A stretch of DNA of 8,269 bases from Chamaesiphon sp. GTDB taxonomy: Bacteria > Cyanobacteriota > Cyanobacteriia > Cyanobacteriales > Chamaesiphonaceae. The notes below the pieces were generated by a model that was not told where the DNA came from, ran no database searches, and saw only the letters and a program-made list of their open reading frames with translations. Shown here one piece after another: positions 1 to 7,308 of the stretch (positions within the stretch are counted from its first letter, which is position 1; every line of letters starts with the position of its first letter). A program made the translations under genes and the position numbers. The stretch spans positions 1-8,269 of the forward strand of contig JAGVCD010000346.1 in NCBI GenBank assembly GCA_020059425.1, written 5' to 3'.

Positions 1-34
1 CCATAATATTTAATCTTTATTAGAGAGGTTCCTA

Positions 35-508
35 ATGCCTAATCAAGTTGTAACTAATGTTGGCGACAGCCAAATCGGTAACTTAGCAACTCCGGTCAAC
101 TCTTCCGGTATTGTTAAAGCTTTTATCGGCAATTTACCTGCTTACCGTCAGGGCTTATCAGCACAACGCCGAGGCTTAGAAGTAGGCATGGCACATGGCT
201 ATTTGCTAATTGGTCCTTTCACTTTGTTAGGCCCACAGCGTAACGGCGAACATGCTCATCTGTCGGGTTTACTAGCAACTATTGGCTTGGTAGTAATTTT
301 GACTGTTTGCCTATCACTGTACTCCAGTGTTATGCCTGCTGCTCCTTTAGCTAGTGTGACTGTTCCCAACATGCCCGCCGACCTCAAGGGTCAAGCTGGT
401 TGGAATGAGTTTACTACTGGCTTCTTAATCGGTGGTATGGGCGGTGCGGGTTTTGGCTATGTATTATTGGCTAATATTCCCATGCTTAATAGTTTGGCTC
501 CTTTTTAA
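35..508 (+). CDS. psaL: Photosystem I reaction centre subunit XI (PsaL)
   Basis: PsaL is a thylakoid membrane subunit of photosystem I that holds cyanobacterial PSI monomers together as trimers or tetramers and binds chlorophyll and carotenoid. The 157-residue protein is of normal length. Family hallmarks are visible: AFIGNLPAYR near residues 29-38, then RRGLEVGMAHGY near 45-56, and a C-terminal GW-x-FT-x-GF segment followed by the Gly-rich stretch GGMGGAGFGY. Three hydrophobic segments lie at about 50-68, 78-98 and 127-150. The linker between the second and third contains four prolines. The ATG is preceded by GAGAGG (23-28) with a 6-nt spacer. Only 34 bases lie upstream, so the promoter and any preceding psaI are outside the window. 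A strong terminator follows, so this is the last gene of its transcript. Confidence 0.97.
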   Translation: MPNQVVTNVGDSQIGNLATPVNSSGIVKAFIGNLPAYRQGLSAQRRGLEVGMAHGYLLIGPFTLLGPQRNGEHAHLSGLLATIGLVVILTVCLSLYSSVMPAAPLASVTVPNMPADLKGQAGWNEFTTGFLIGGMGGAGFGYVLLANIPMLNSLAPF

Positions 509-533
509 AGGTTGTAGTCCAAATATCTTCCGA

Positions 534-566
534 TAGAGGCGTATTGCATTACGCCTCTAATTTTTT
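534..566 (+). terminator. Rho-independent terminator of psaL
   Basis: A perfect 10-bp inverted repeat, TAGAGGCGTA (534-543) and TACGCCTCTA (550-559), encloses a 6-base loop and is followed by ATTTTTT. It starts 25 bases after the psaL stop codon. It separates psaL from the wall-hydrolase gene downstream. Confidence 0.9.
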
Positions 567-626
567 GGTATTTTAAAGTTACTTTATGTCAGGTTTAGGA
601 GATCAATTAAGTATCGAAATCAGTCA

Positions 627-671
627 CAATATTCAATATTTCACATAGAAATAAAACTTCATTTCAATATT
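627..671 (+). repeat. Three copies of the heptamer CAATATT upstream of the hydrolase gene
   Basis: CAATATT occurs at 627-633, immediately again at 634-640, and at 665-671, inside the AT-rich 172-base gap between the psaL terminator and the start at 739. The spacing (7 then 31 bases) could suit a regulator binding site. The stretch is AT-rich, so chance is a real alternative. No known regulator site is recognised. Confidence 0.3.
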
Positions 672-697
672 CAAGTCTTTTTTCAACCACAAATATG

Positions 698-703
698 TAG
701 AAT
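698..703 (+). promoter_or_regulatory. Possible -10 box for the wall-hydrolase gene
   Basis: TAGAAT matches five of six positions of the sigma-70 type -10 consensus and lies about 35 bases before the start at 739. No convincing -35 hexamer sits 16-18 bases upstream. A promoter is needed somewhere here because the preceding terminator is strong, but this placement is tentative. Confidence 0.2.
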
Positions 704-738
704 TCTGATATTTTGATTTTGTTTTACAGGAAATTAAT

Positions 739-2259
739 ATGTCATTGCTAGAGGATTTAGTCCGGGCTTACGCCAAAACTGACCTGCCAAAAAAATGTCA
801 AGAGGTAGGTATCAACACCAATTTAATTAACGAAATAAATTGGCCTCATTTAAAAGAAGCTAGTTTGGCGCAGTGGTTATACACCTCAGCCAATGGCACT
901 CGCAAACTAGCCGTCAGCGCCAATAATTTTGCTAATTTGCCCTACCGCCCAGAGATGATTGGGTTTGCTGACAAAATATCCACCCAACTGAATCTTGATC
1001 AACCCAGTGGTAGTGATTTTTGTAAATTTGCCAGTGTCGATCGATTCATTACCGGCTACTGGAAGTTTTTAACCCGTGCTCCCTATCAAGGTTTAGAAAA
1101 AAATACCGGTTCTGCTGAAACTTTTTTGGGTTTTATTACCCAACAGGGATTTTCTTCTGACCCCAGTTACGTCAAAAAGATAGTAGCTTTAATCCCCACT
1201 GCTCGTGATTTATTAGTACAGGCAACAGGTGGCAGTGGCTCCTCAATGCCGAATAAATTGACAATCATGGGGGCTCCCAAAATAGTCGAAGCCGGGGTGG
1301 GCTTTAAAATCGATGGCACTGCCCGGATTATCGATCGAGGCAAGACGCTGACGGTCAATTTGGGTGACAAAGTAGCGTTGAGTAAAGTAGTAGTAAGCGA
1401 TACTGGTAAGTGGCAATTCAAAGGGGTATTTAATCAAGCAGGCGATCGCACTGTCCAGATTTCTAATGGTGCCGAGCAAGTCACTGCTCGAATTCGTGTC
1501 ATTAAGCCAGCTCTATCTAGCAGTAAATTGATAATCGCTAGTAGTGTGGGGACTAATGGGGTAAACATCCCAGCTGATATCAAAATCATCAAAGCCAGAC
1601 TCCAAGAACTAGGATATAAGTGGGTTGGTGATCCTGATGATGGCACTATCACGACTGGTACCAAGTTAGCAATCCAGCTTTTTCAATCGATCATCTATGG
1701 AGCCAGCAATATTAGTGGTGCTGATGGCCGCATCGATATCAATGGATTTACTCTTTCTTGGCTAAGAGCTAGTAATGCTCCCCGCTGGGTAACCATGCCA
1801 GCCTCGGACAGGTCTATTAGTTTGTATAACTACGAGCAGGAAGATACTAACGATCGACACGACTATGGCACCGACTGGTTGGCAACAGCTTTAAGAGCGA
1901 TCGCCAGATCCTATCATGATAGCTTTCGGAGCAATAATCCCACCAGTGCTCCACTGACGATTAATGATGTAAGTATTCCGCAGGGTGGTGATACACCCGA
2001 TCACTCTGGTCATGAGACTGGTTTGATGTGCGACCTGATGCTGCCCCGCAAAGATGGGAAGGTCGGTGGTATTACCTTTAGAAGTGAAGAATATGACCGC
2101 AGAACAACCAAGGCGATGCTAGTAGTGATTAAAAATTATTATTTGGTACGGAAAGTTCTCTTTAACGATCCAGTTCTGATCCAAGCTGGCTGGTGTCGGC
2201 CAGCGCCAGCCCATGATGACCATATCCATTTTGAAATTAATCCCCCACCCCGCCAGTAG
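739..2259 (+). CDS. Multidomain peptidoglycan hydrolase: degenerate glucosaminidase-like domain plus MepA/LAS-type metallopeptidase
   Basis: This 506-residue protein is probably a cell-wall hydrolase. Residues about 30-165 resemble the glucosaminidase/FlgJ-type lysozyme fold: an LAQW segment (43-46), SANNFANL (60-67), then CKFASVDRFITGYWKF and a terminal SDPSYVKKI motif. The usual catalytic Glu in the 'LESG-x-GT' motif is replaced: the matching residues read LYTSANGT, with Thr49 in its place. Residues about 171-256 look like an Ig-like beta domain, and 278-350 resemble a helical peptidoglycan-binding module (ARLQELGY). Residues 351-500 form a zinc peptidase with HSGHETGLMCD (His422, His425, Asp432) and HDDHIHFEI (His495, His497), as in MepA (M74) and related LAS peptidases that cut peptide cross-links. 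No signal peptide or membrane segment is visible. The start has AGGAAA at 728-733 with a 5-nt spacer. The gene stands alone after a terminator. The peptidase call is firm; the natural substrate and the export route are unknown. Confidence 0.85.
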   Translation: MSLLEDLVRAYAKTDLPKKCQEVGINTNLINEINWPHLKEASLAQWLYTSANGTRKLAVSANNFANLPYRPEMIGFADKISTQLNLDQPSGSDFCKFASVDRFITGYWKFLTRAPYQGLEKNTGSAETFLGFITQQGFSSDPSYVKKIVALIPTARDLLVQATGGSGSSMPNKLTIMGAPKIVEAGVGFKIDGTARIIDRGKTLTVNLGDKVALSKVVVSDTGKWQFKGVFNQAGDRTVQISNGAEQVTARIRVIKPALSSSKLIIASSVGTNGVNIPADIKIIKARLQELGYKWVGDPDDGTITTGTKLAIQLFQSIIYGASNISGADGRIDINGFTLSWLRASNAPRWVTMPASDRSISLYNYEQEDTNDRHDYGTDWLATALRAIARSYHDSFRSNNPTSAPLTINDVSIPQGGDTPDHSGHETGLMCDLMLPRKDGKVGGITFRSEEYDRRTTKAMLVVIKNYYLVRKVLFNDPVLIQAGWCRPAPAHDDHIHFEINPPPRQ

Positions 2260-2590
2260 TCAGGTGGCTTTTAACTCATACTCTGGTACGCAGCCAATCT
2301 TTATTATTAAGTTCTGTAGAAATACGATCGCAGCAGCAACAATCAAGTCTAATCTGAGAACCATCAAAGCATTAGTGAGATTAAATACAGACTGTACCTA
2401 TCTGTAGTGCTCCGTTAGTAAATATTTGATTAAGAGCGCTGCTACCCGCAGATTTTGGTGAAGCAAAACCAATCTTTGCCCCCCGCCAACCAAATTTGGG
2501 GCGTAGCGATAGTTCTCGGGGACTCGCGGGCAACCATTCGGAATCGCTGATTTCTGCTCATCCATTTCTCATCCTCCTAGAGGTTCAGTC
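2260..2590. other. 331-bp gap without a clear gene; compositionally mixed, possible repeat
   Basis: The first part (2260-2430) is AT-rich and holds an 11-base palindrome TACAGACTGTA (2386-2396). The second part (about 2431-2560) is richer in G+C, with a C-run (2479-2484) and a palindrome CCAAATTTGG (2490-2499) flanked by CGCC and GGCG. No terminator for the upstream hydrolase gene and no convincing promoter for the EF-G gene were found. On the - strand the G+C-rich half encodes one small candidate ORF and is open in a second frame as well, which is more typical of a dispersed repeat or gene remnant than of a regulatory spacer. Confidence 0.4.
2398..2565 (-). CDS. Candidate 55-aa small protein, unknown function
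   Basis: The frame reads from ATG at 2565 to TAG at 2398 and encodes 55 residues, beginning MDEQKSAIPNGCPRVPENYR and ending LLIKYLLTEHYR. A near-perfect Shine-Dalgarno AGGAGG (complement of 2573-2578) stands 7 bases before the ATG, better than the ribosome site of the neighbouring EF-G gene. The two starts face away from each other only 25 bases apart, so each promoter would have to lie inside the other gene, which argues against the call. No family is recognised, and the protein has a short hydrophobic C-terminal half but no clear membrane segment. It could equally be a chance ORF in a dispersed repeat. Confidence 0.25.
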   Translation of the reverse strand: MDEQKSAIPNGCPRVPENYRYAPNLVGGGQRLVLLHQNLRVAALLIKYLLTEHYR

Positions 2591-4612
2591 ATGAAAGACG
2601 CAAGTAGCTGCCGTATCTGTAACGTGGGCCTAGTTGGCCCCTACCTCAGTGGCAAAACGACATTACTAGAAAGCATTCTCTCGATTACCCATAGTATTTC
2701 ACGCAAAGGAAAAGTCAAAGACCGCAACACCGTGGGCGATAACATACCAGAAGCCCGCGATCGCCAAATGAGCGTGGAAGTTACCGCCGCCACCACCATT
2801 TACGAAGATGTGCAGTTTACCTTTATCGACTGCCCAGGATCGATCGAATTCAGCCAAGAAACCTACAATGCACTCACCGGTGTGGATATCGCCGTAGTAG
2901 TCTGTGAGCCAGTGATTGAGAGAGCTTTAACTCTCTCCCCCCTATTTAAATTTTTAGACGATTGGGAAATTCCCCATCTGGTATTTGTAAATAAAATGGA
3001 TCGATCGAACGTCGAATTCATCGATTTACTCCATGCCTTACAGCACGTTTCGAGCCGCCCCCTGATCGCCCATCAGTATCCCATCCAGCAAGGCACCGAA
3101 CTATTGGGATTCATCGATCTAGTGACCGAGCAAGCCTACCATTACCAGTCTGGTAACAATAAATCAGTGGCTTTCCCTGCTCATTTACAAATTGCCGAAA
3201 AGGTGGCGCGCACCGAAATGCTAGAGGAACTAGCCAACTTTGATGACCACTTACTAGAAAAATTATTAGACGAAATCGAACCCAACTCCGCTGATATTAT
3301 GCGCGATCTGCGCTTGGAATTAGGTGCCGATTTAATAGTGCCCGTCTGTCTGGGCGAAACAGATCAAGACTATGGGGTACTGTCGTTACTGCAAGCCCTA
3401 GTCCGCGAAGCTCCTGATGCCAGCGCCACCGCCCAACGCCGTGATCTAAAACTCGGTGATGGGGTAATGGCGCAGGTAATCAAGACTTTCTATACCCTCC
3501 AAGGTGGCAAAATGTCACTGGTGCGAGTCTGGCAAGGAATGTTAACCGATGGCATGACCCTCAATGGGATCAGGACTAGCGGTATTTATCGGCTGCAAGG
3601 TCAACAAAGTCAAAGCCTCCAAATGGCGCAGGCCGGTGAAATCGTAGCCTTAGGGCGGCTGGAAGGCATCGCTACTGGAGCGACCCTCAGCAATCGGCCA
3701 GTCACCCACGAGTTACCGCAGGCGAAACCATTACCGCCGGTCTATGCCCTAGCCATCGTCCCAAGTAACCGCAATCATGAAGTGAAACTCAGTGCGGCTT
3801 TGAACAAAATCTGCGAAGAAGATCCGGCACTCCATTGGGAGCAACATGGTGACACCCATGAGGTGATTCTATGGGGTCAAGGCGAGATTCATTTGCAAGT
3901 AACGCTCGATCGACTGCGCCGCAAATACAACTTACCCATGCAAACTCATTTGCCCCAGATTGCCTACAAAGAAACCATTCGGCAACCCCTGGCCGATAGC
4001 CACGGTCGTTACAAACACCAATCTGGCGGTCATGGACAGTTCGGTGATGTCTATCTCAACATCCAGCCCTTGCCTCGGGGAACAGGCTTTAGCTTCCAAG
4101 AAAAAATTGTGGGTGGTGCTGTGCCTAAACAATATATTCCTGGTGTGGAGACTGGGGTGCGGGACTACCTCGCCCATGGCCCACTGGGCTTCCCAGTAGT
4201 AGATGTGGCCGTGACTCTCACCAATGGTTCTTATCACGCTGTGGATAGTTCGGAGCAAGCCTTTAAAAATGCCGCTCGGTTGGCCATGACCGAAGGAATG
4301 CAAAAATGCCAGCCGACTTTGTTGGAGCCGATCGAAACCATCCAAATCTCCGTCCCCGCAGAATTCACCTCTAAGGTTTTGCAACTAGTCAGCGGTCATC
4401 GTGGTCAAATCTTGGGCTACGATTCCAAAGCGGGCTGGGCTCACTGGGATGTAGTCGATGCCTATCTACCCCAAGCCGAAATGCAAAATTTCATTGTGGA
4501 ACTGCGTTCCCTATCATTGGGAGTTGGCTGCTTCACTTGGGCAGATCATCATTTACAAGAAGTACCAGAAAATTTGATCGATCGCATCCTAACTCCGCCA
4601 GTTAGCGCCTAG
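2591..4612 (+). CDS. Elongation factor G-like GTPase paralogue with altered GTPase motifs
   Basis: This 673-residue protein has the full EF-G layout: G domain (about 1-275), domain II (290-375), domain III (383-460), domain IV (465-585) and domain V (590-673). Domain IV keeps QSGGHGQFGDV and the tip loop HAVDSSE (549-555) that reaches the ribosomal decoding centre in EF-G. The G domain is altered. G1 is GPYLSGKT (16-23), lacking the usual His after the first Gly. The switch I motif RGIT reads RQMS. G3 is DCPGS (80-84), with Ser84 in place of the catalytic His of DTPGH. G4 NKMD (134-137) is intact, and the G5 Ser-Ala motif is not recognisable (LGET, 254-257). Similar DCPGS paralogues exist beside the main EF-G in several bacteria, so this is unlikely to be the housekeeping translocase; a role in ribosome rescue or stress is inference. 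Start: ATG with AGAGG (2579-2583), 7-nt spacer. It converges on radC with 2 bp between stop codons. Confidence 0.88.
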   Translation: MKDASSCRICNVGLVGPYLSGKTTLLESILSITHSISRKGKVKDRNTVGDNIPEARDRQMSVEVTAATTIYEDVQFTFIDCPGSIEFSQETYNALTGVDIAVVVCEPVIERALTLSPLFKFLDDWEIPHLVFVNKMDRSNVEFIDLLHALQHVSSRPLIAHQYPIQQGTELLGFIDLVTEQAYHYQSGNNKSVAFPAHLQIAEKVARTEMLEELANFDDHLLEKLLDEIEPNSADIMRDLRLELGADLIVPVCLGETDQDYGVLSLLQALVREAPDASATAQRRDLKLGDGVMAQVIKTFYTLQGGKMSLVRVWQGMLTDGMTLNGIRTSGIYRLQGQQSQSLQMAQAGEIVALGRLEGIATGATLSNRPVTHELPQAKPLPPVYALAIVPSNRNHEVKLSAALNKICEEDPALHWEQHGDTHEVILWGQGEIHLQVTLDRLRRKYNLPMQTHLPQIAYKETIRQPLADSHGRYKHQSGGHGQFGDVYLNIQPLPRGTGFSFQEKIVGGAVPKQYIPGVETGVRDYLAHGPLGFPVVDVAVTLTNGSYHAVDSSEQAFKNAARLAMTEGMQKCQPTLLEPIETIQISVPAEFTSKVLQLVSGHRGQILGYDSKAGWAHWDVVDAYLPQAEMQNFIVELRSLSLGVGCFTWADHHLQEVPENLIDRILTPPVSA

Positions 4613-4614
4613 CT

Positions 4615-5346
4615 CTAAGTCGCTTGGGGATAAGCCTGCCACAGATCAGTAGTCTGGCGCAGGCTACTCCAATCACCATTACCCAAAATAAGATGATCCA
4701 AAAGCGGAATATTCAACAATTCAGAGCCAGCCAACAATTGCTTGGTCAAACTCAGGTCTTCAGCACTCGGGTCCAGGCTACCGCTAGGGTGATTGTGCGC
4801 CACAATTACCCTAGTGGCTCCTTGACGCAGCACTTCCCGAAAAATTTCTCGAGGTGGCGCAAGGGTTTCGGTAGCAGTGCCGATCGTAATGATGTGAGTA
4901 CCCAATAAGCGATTTTTGACATCGAGCAGCACCACCGCAAATTTTTCTTGAGTCATCCACATCAGCTCGTGGCTTAAAGCCGCCGCCGCCGCGCCGGGGC
5001 TATCAACAATTGTCTTTTCGCCCGGTTTAATTTGAAAGGTTCTTTTGCCTAATTCAATGCCAGCCAAAATTGTGGCGGCTTTGGCGGGGCCCACTCCCAG
5101 AATGGTGGTTAGCTCCGCCGGGGTAATTTCTCGCAACTTTTCTAGGGGGTCACGTTGGGACTGTCCTAGTTCAGACAAAATATAGGTTCCTAGCCCAACA
5201 GCAGAAAGCTTGCCCGGTCCTTGCCCAGTACCTAACAAGATCGCCATCAGCTCAGCAGTACTGAGTTGTTTGGCTCCATGAGACAGCAGCCTTTCCCGTG
5301 GTCTTTCATCCACAGGCATGTCCGTAATCCGCAGGCTGTAGGTCAT
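4615..5346 (-). CDS. radC: RadC family (UPF0758) JAMM-domain protein
   Basis: RadC proteins combine a helix-hairpin-helix region with a JAMM/MPN+ metalloprotease-like domain. They are named for DNA repair, but their true biochemical role is unsettled. The protein opens with the family signature [19 protein letters not shown] helix-hairpin-helix motif ([12 protein letters not shown]) lies near residues 83-94. The metal-binding JAMM motif is complete: His184 and His186 in HNHPSG, then Ser194 and Asp197. The 243-residue form starting at ATG 5346 is preferred because the family sequence begins there. The frame extends 12 codons further to a TTG at 5382, without support. No good Shine-Dalgarno precedes 5346. 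It lies 91 bp downstream of the response-regulator gene on the same strand and may be read through from it, since no terminator is visible between them. Confidence 0.95.
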   Translation of the reverse strand: MTYSLRITDMPVDERPRERLLSHGAKQLSTAELMAILLGTGQGPGKLSAVGLGTYILSELGQSQRDPLEKLREITPAELTTILGVGPAKAATILAGIELGKRTFQIKPGEKTIVDSPGAAAAALSHELMWMTQEKFAVVLLDVKNRLLGTHIITIGTATETLAPPREIFREVLRQGATRVIVAHNHPSGSLDPSAEDLSLTKQLLAGSELLNIPLLDHLILGNGDWSSLRQTTDLWQAYPQAT

Positions 5347-5437
5347 AGTCGGCAATTCAAAAGATATTCCGATTATGGCCAACCACTTGGGTTAATGAGC
5401 AGAGCTAATTGGCGGAAAATTTCTCTCGGACTGCATA

Positions 5438-6085
5438 TTAAGCCATCCGGCATTCGATCGCCCACCGCGCCAACTCCGTGCGGTTATTTAAGCCAGTCTT
5501 ACCTAACATGTTAGAAACATGGCTTTCCACGGTTCTTTGACTAAGGCTCATCTGCTGGGCAATGTCTTTGTTAGCCAATCCTTTAGCCACTAACTGCACC
5601 ACCTTCACTTCCGTTGGCGTTAACTCCACCGACGGATTCACCTGAATCATCGTGTCATTAAGAGTTCCGGTATCGCCATGCTTAATCAACCGACCAGACT
5701 GTTTAAGCGAAGATTCCACCTGCGCCACCAATTCCTCTGGCTCAAAGGGCTTCACCATATAAACATCTGCGCCTAAGTTCAAACCCTTAATTCGATCTTG
5801 ACTTTGACCCTTGGCCGATAGAAATAGCACCGGAATCCAGCTAGCTTGATTTTGCTTACGCAGTTCAGTTACGAACCCATAGCCATCCATTTCCGGCATC
5901 ATAATATCGCAAATAATCATATCCGGCAGTTCATGAGTCAAAATCTCTAATGCTTCCCGGCCATTTTCAGCGGTAACAACTTCGTACCCCCGAAACTCCA
6001 GATAGTCTTTGACTAACAAAATTAGATTGGGATCATCATCGACCAGCAACAATTTCTTTTGATTTTTGCTGTTGAATGCTTTCAT
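5438..6085 (-). CDS. NarL/LuxR-type two-component response regulator
   Basis: A 215-residue cytoplasmic transcription regulator. The receiver domain covers residues about 11-128, with the acidic pocket Asp16-Asp17, phosphoacceptor Asp60 (ICDIMMPEMDG), conserved Ser90 and Lys112 (VKPFEPEEL). A linker leads to a LuxR/GerE helix-turn-helix at about 152-212 (LTPTEVKVVQLVAKGLANKDIAQ, recognition helix SQRTVESHVSNML). This type, conserved across cyanobacteria, resembles the Ycf29-like lineage of regulators, but I cannot assign it to a named one. No histidine kinase gene is adjacent, so the partner is probably encoded elsewhere. The ATG at 6085 has no clear Shine-Dalgarno. The 136-bp gap upstream (6086-6221) separates it from the ferredoxin gene and probably holds its promoter, though no convincing -35/-10 pair was found. 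Confidence 0.95.
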   Translation of the reverse strand: MKAFNSKNQKKLLLVDDDPNLILLVKDYLEFRGYEVVTAENGREALEILTHELPDMIICDIMMPEMDGYGFVTELRKQNQASWIPVLFLSAKGQSQDRIKGLNLGADVYMVKPFEPEELVAQVESSLKQSGRLIKHGDTGTLNDTMIQVNPSVELTPTEVKVVQLVAKGLANKDIAQQMSLSQRTVESHVSNMLGKTGLNNRTELARWAIECRMA

Positions 6086-6221
6086 GATTTTGGGGCTGTC
6101 TTATCAACTAAGTTTGGCATTATCTGGTGAGGCTTAAACCATGATGTGAAAATCACACACACATCCACTAGGCAATTGTACGGTTTATTAAGTACCCTAG
6201 AACACTTTGCTCAACTTATAC

Positions 6222-6623
6222 CTAATCAAGATGAGCTGAAAGTGGCTGCTGCACAAAAGCATAAGCTGAAACAACTTGGTTATTGAGAATATGCTCTTGG
6301 ATGATTTGCTCGATCACTGCCGGAGTAACGGAGTGGTACCAAACACCATCAGGGTAAACCACCATAATTGGCCCCTGCTGACAAACCCGCAAGCAGTTGG
6401 CTTTGGTGCGAAAAACACAACTAGGGCGATCTGGTTGCGGCTGGAGCAAACCTAGTTCCTGCAATCTTTGCTTAAGATAGTCCCAAGAGACCAAACTAGC
6501 GGCTCGATCGATACATTTTGGTTTGCTGGCATCCGCGCAAATGATCAGATGCCTCTCAATACAATCTAAGCCCAGAGCCCGGACAGAGATTTGCAGATCG
6601 ACTGGTTCATCCTTTCTGGCCAT
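6222..6623 (-). CDS. Thioredoxin-like [2Fe-2S] ferredoxin domain protein
   Basis: A 133-residue protein of the thioredoxin-like [2Fe-2S] ferredoxin family (COG3411 type). Four cysteines fit cluster ligands: Cys29 and Cys37 (C-x7-C) and Cys77 and Cys81 (CLRVC), followed by the family motif [14 protein letters not shown] fifth cysteine, Cys21, lies just upstream. It probably carries electrons, but its partner is unknown. ATG 6623 is preferred: the only earlier start in frame is a TTG at 6629. The gene overlaps the 3' end of the TerC gene by 17 bp, which implies co-transcription and possible translational coupling. No strong Shine-Dalgarno is seen. Confidence 0.92.
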   Translation of the reverse strand: MARKDEPVDLQISVRALGLDCIERHLIICADASKPKCIDRAASLVSWDYLKQRLQELGLLQPQPDRPSCVFRTKANCLRVCQQGPIMVVYPDGVWYHSVTPAVIEQIIQEHILNNQVVSAYAFVQQPLSAHLD

Positions 6624-7308
6624 CTTCAATCACCACTTTTTGCGAAAATCCCCAAGCAAAAATCAAGGCAATAGCTACTACCATTACCCATTCTGGCGGT
6701 ACCAAGCTGGGCTGTAGCGCTCTGGTTGCTAGCCTTAGACCAACTAAACCTACGGTGGTGTAGCCCGCATTTTCCAAATTCACATATTCATCCAACCACC
6801 GAATAAATAAACCAGCCATAAAACGCAACGTAATCACTCCGATCGTCCCTCCGGCCAATACTAACCAAGTATTACTAGAGATGGCCGTGGCAGTAGTCAC
6901 ACTATCTAAAGAAAACGCTAAATCAGTGACCCCAATCAGCGGAATCACTTGCCAAAGAGATGTATATTCAACCTTGTCGGAGACTCCGGCACCATCCTCA
7001 GATTGTTGACTGCTAAAATGCTGGTAAACCAACCACAGCAAGTAAATTGCCCCCAAGAGCTGAAACTGCCAATATTGATTAACCCAGGTGGCCGTGAGTA
7101 TCAGGGTCATCCGCAAAACATAAGCTACTACCAATCCTAAATTCAGAGCTTGATCGCGGAGTTTTTCATCTTTGAGGTTTTGGGCGATCGCTGCCAGGGC
7201 AATGGCATTGTCAGCAGAGAGGACAGCTTCTAAGGCCACGAGAACCACCAGCAAAGCTGGGACTTCAGCTCCCACATGCCAGGGAGACTGCAAAATTTGA
7301 TCTAGCAT
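6607..7308 (-). CDS. TerC family integral membrane protein
   Basis: A 233-residue polytopic membrane protein of the TerC family, linked in different organisms to metal (manganese or tellurite) handling and, in chloroplasts, to thylakoid membrane protein insertion. About seven hydrophobic segments are apparent. The paired acidic signatures inside the membrane are intact: [12 protein letters not shown] (Glu27, Asp33, Asn34) near the N-terminus and [12 protein letters not shown] (Asp129, Asp135) in the second half. A hydrophilic loop with SSQQSEDG lies at about 99-114. The start is ATG at 7308 with no evident Shine-Dalgarno. The gene is divergent from psaM (141 bp between starts) and leads the ferredoxin gene. 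Substrate unproven; manganese export or photosynthetic membrane biogenesis would fit a cyanobacterium. Confidence 0.93.
   Translation of the reverse strand: MLDQILQSPWHVGAEVPALLVVLVALEAVLSADNAIALAAIAQNLKDEKLRDQALNLGLVVAYVLRMTLILTATWVNQYWQFQLLGAIYLLWLVYQHFSSQQSEDGAGVSDKVEYTSLWQVIPLIGVTDLAFSLDSVTTATAISSNTWLVLAGGTIGVITLRFMAGLFIRWLDEYVNLENAGYTTVGLVGLRLATRALQPSLVPPEWVMVVAIALIFAWGFSQKVVIEDGQKG

Noticed and set aside
2213..2407. Plus-strand ORF of 64 codons overlapping the end of the wall-hydrolase gene
   Set aside because: It begins inside the conserved HDDHIHFEI motif in another frame, has no ribosome site, and its product is of low-complexity intergenic type.
3932..4384. Minus-strand ORF of 150 codons inside the EF-G gene
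   Set aside because: It lies opposite domains IV-V of a clearly conserved protein, and its translation shows no family features; it is a shadow of the coding strand.
4624..4908. Plus-strand ORF of 94 codons opposite radC
   Set aside because: It covers the conserved JAMM region of radC on the other strand and has no support of its own.
5347..5437. AACC-CAAGT-GGTT hairpin between the response regulator and radC as a terminator
   Set aside because: The stem is only 4 bp and no T-run follows on either strand.
6142..6156. TGTGA-AAA-TCACA palindrome upstream of the response regulator, like a CRP site
   Set aside because: The half-sites match CRP but are separated by three bases instead of six, so a CRP-type dimer would not fit.
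6179..6196. GTAC-N10-GTAC inverted repeat as a possible NtcA site
   Set aside because: NtcA needs GTA-N8-TAC; the spacing here is GTA-N12-TAC.
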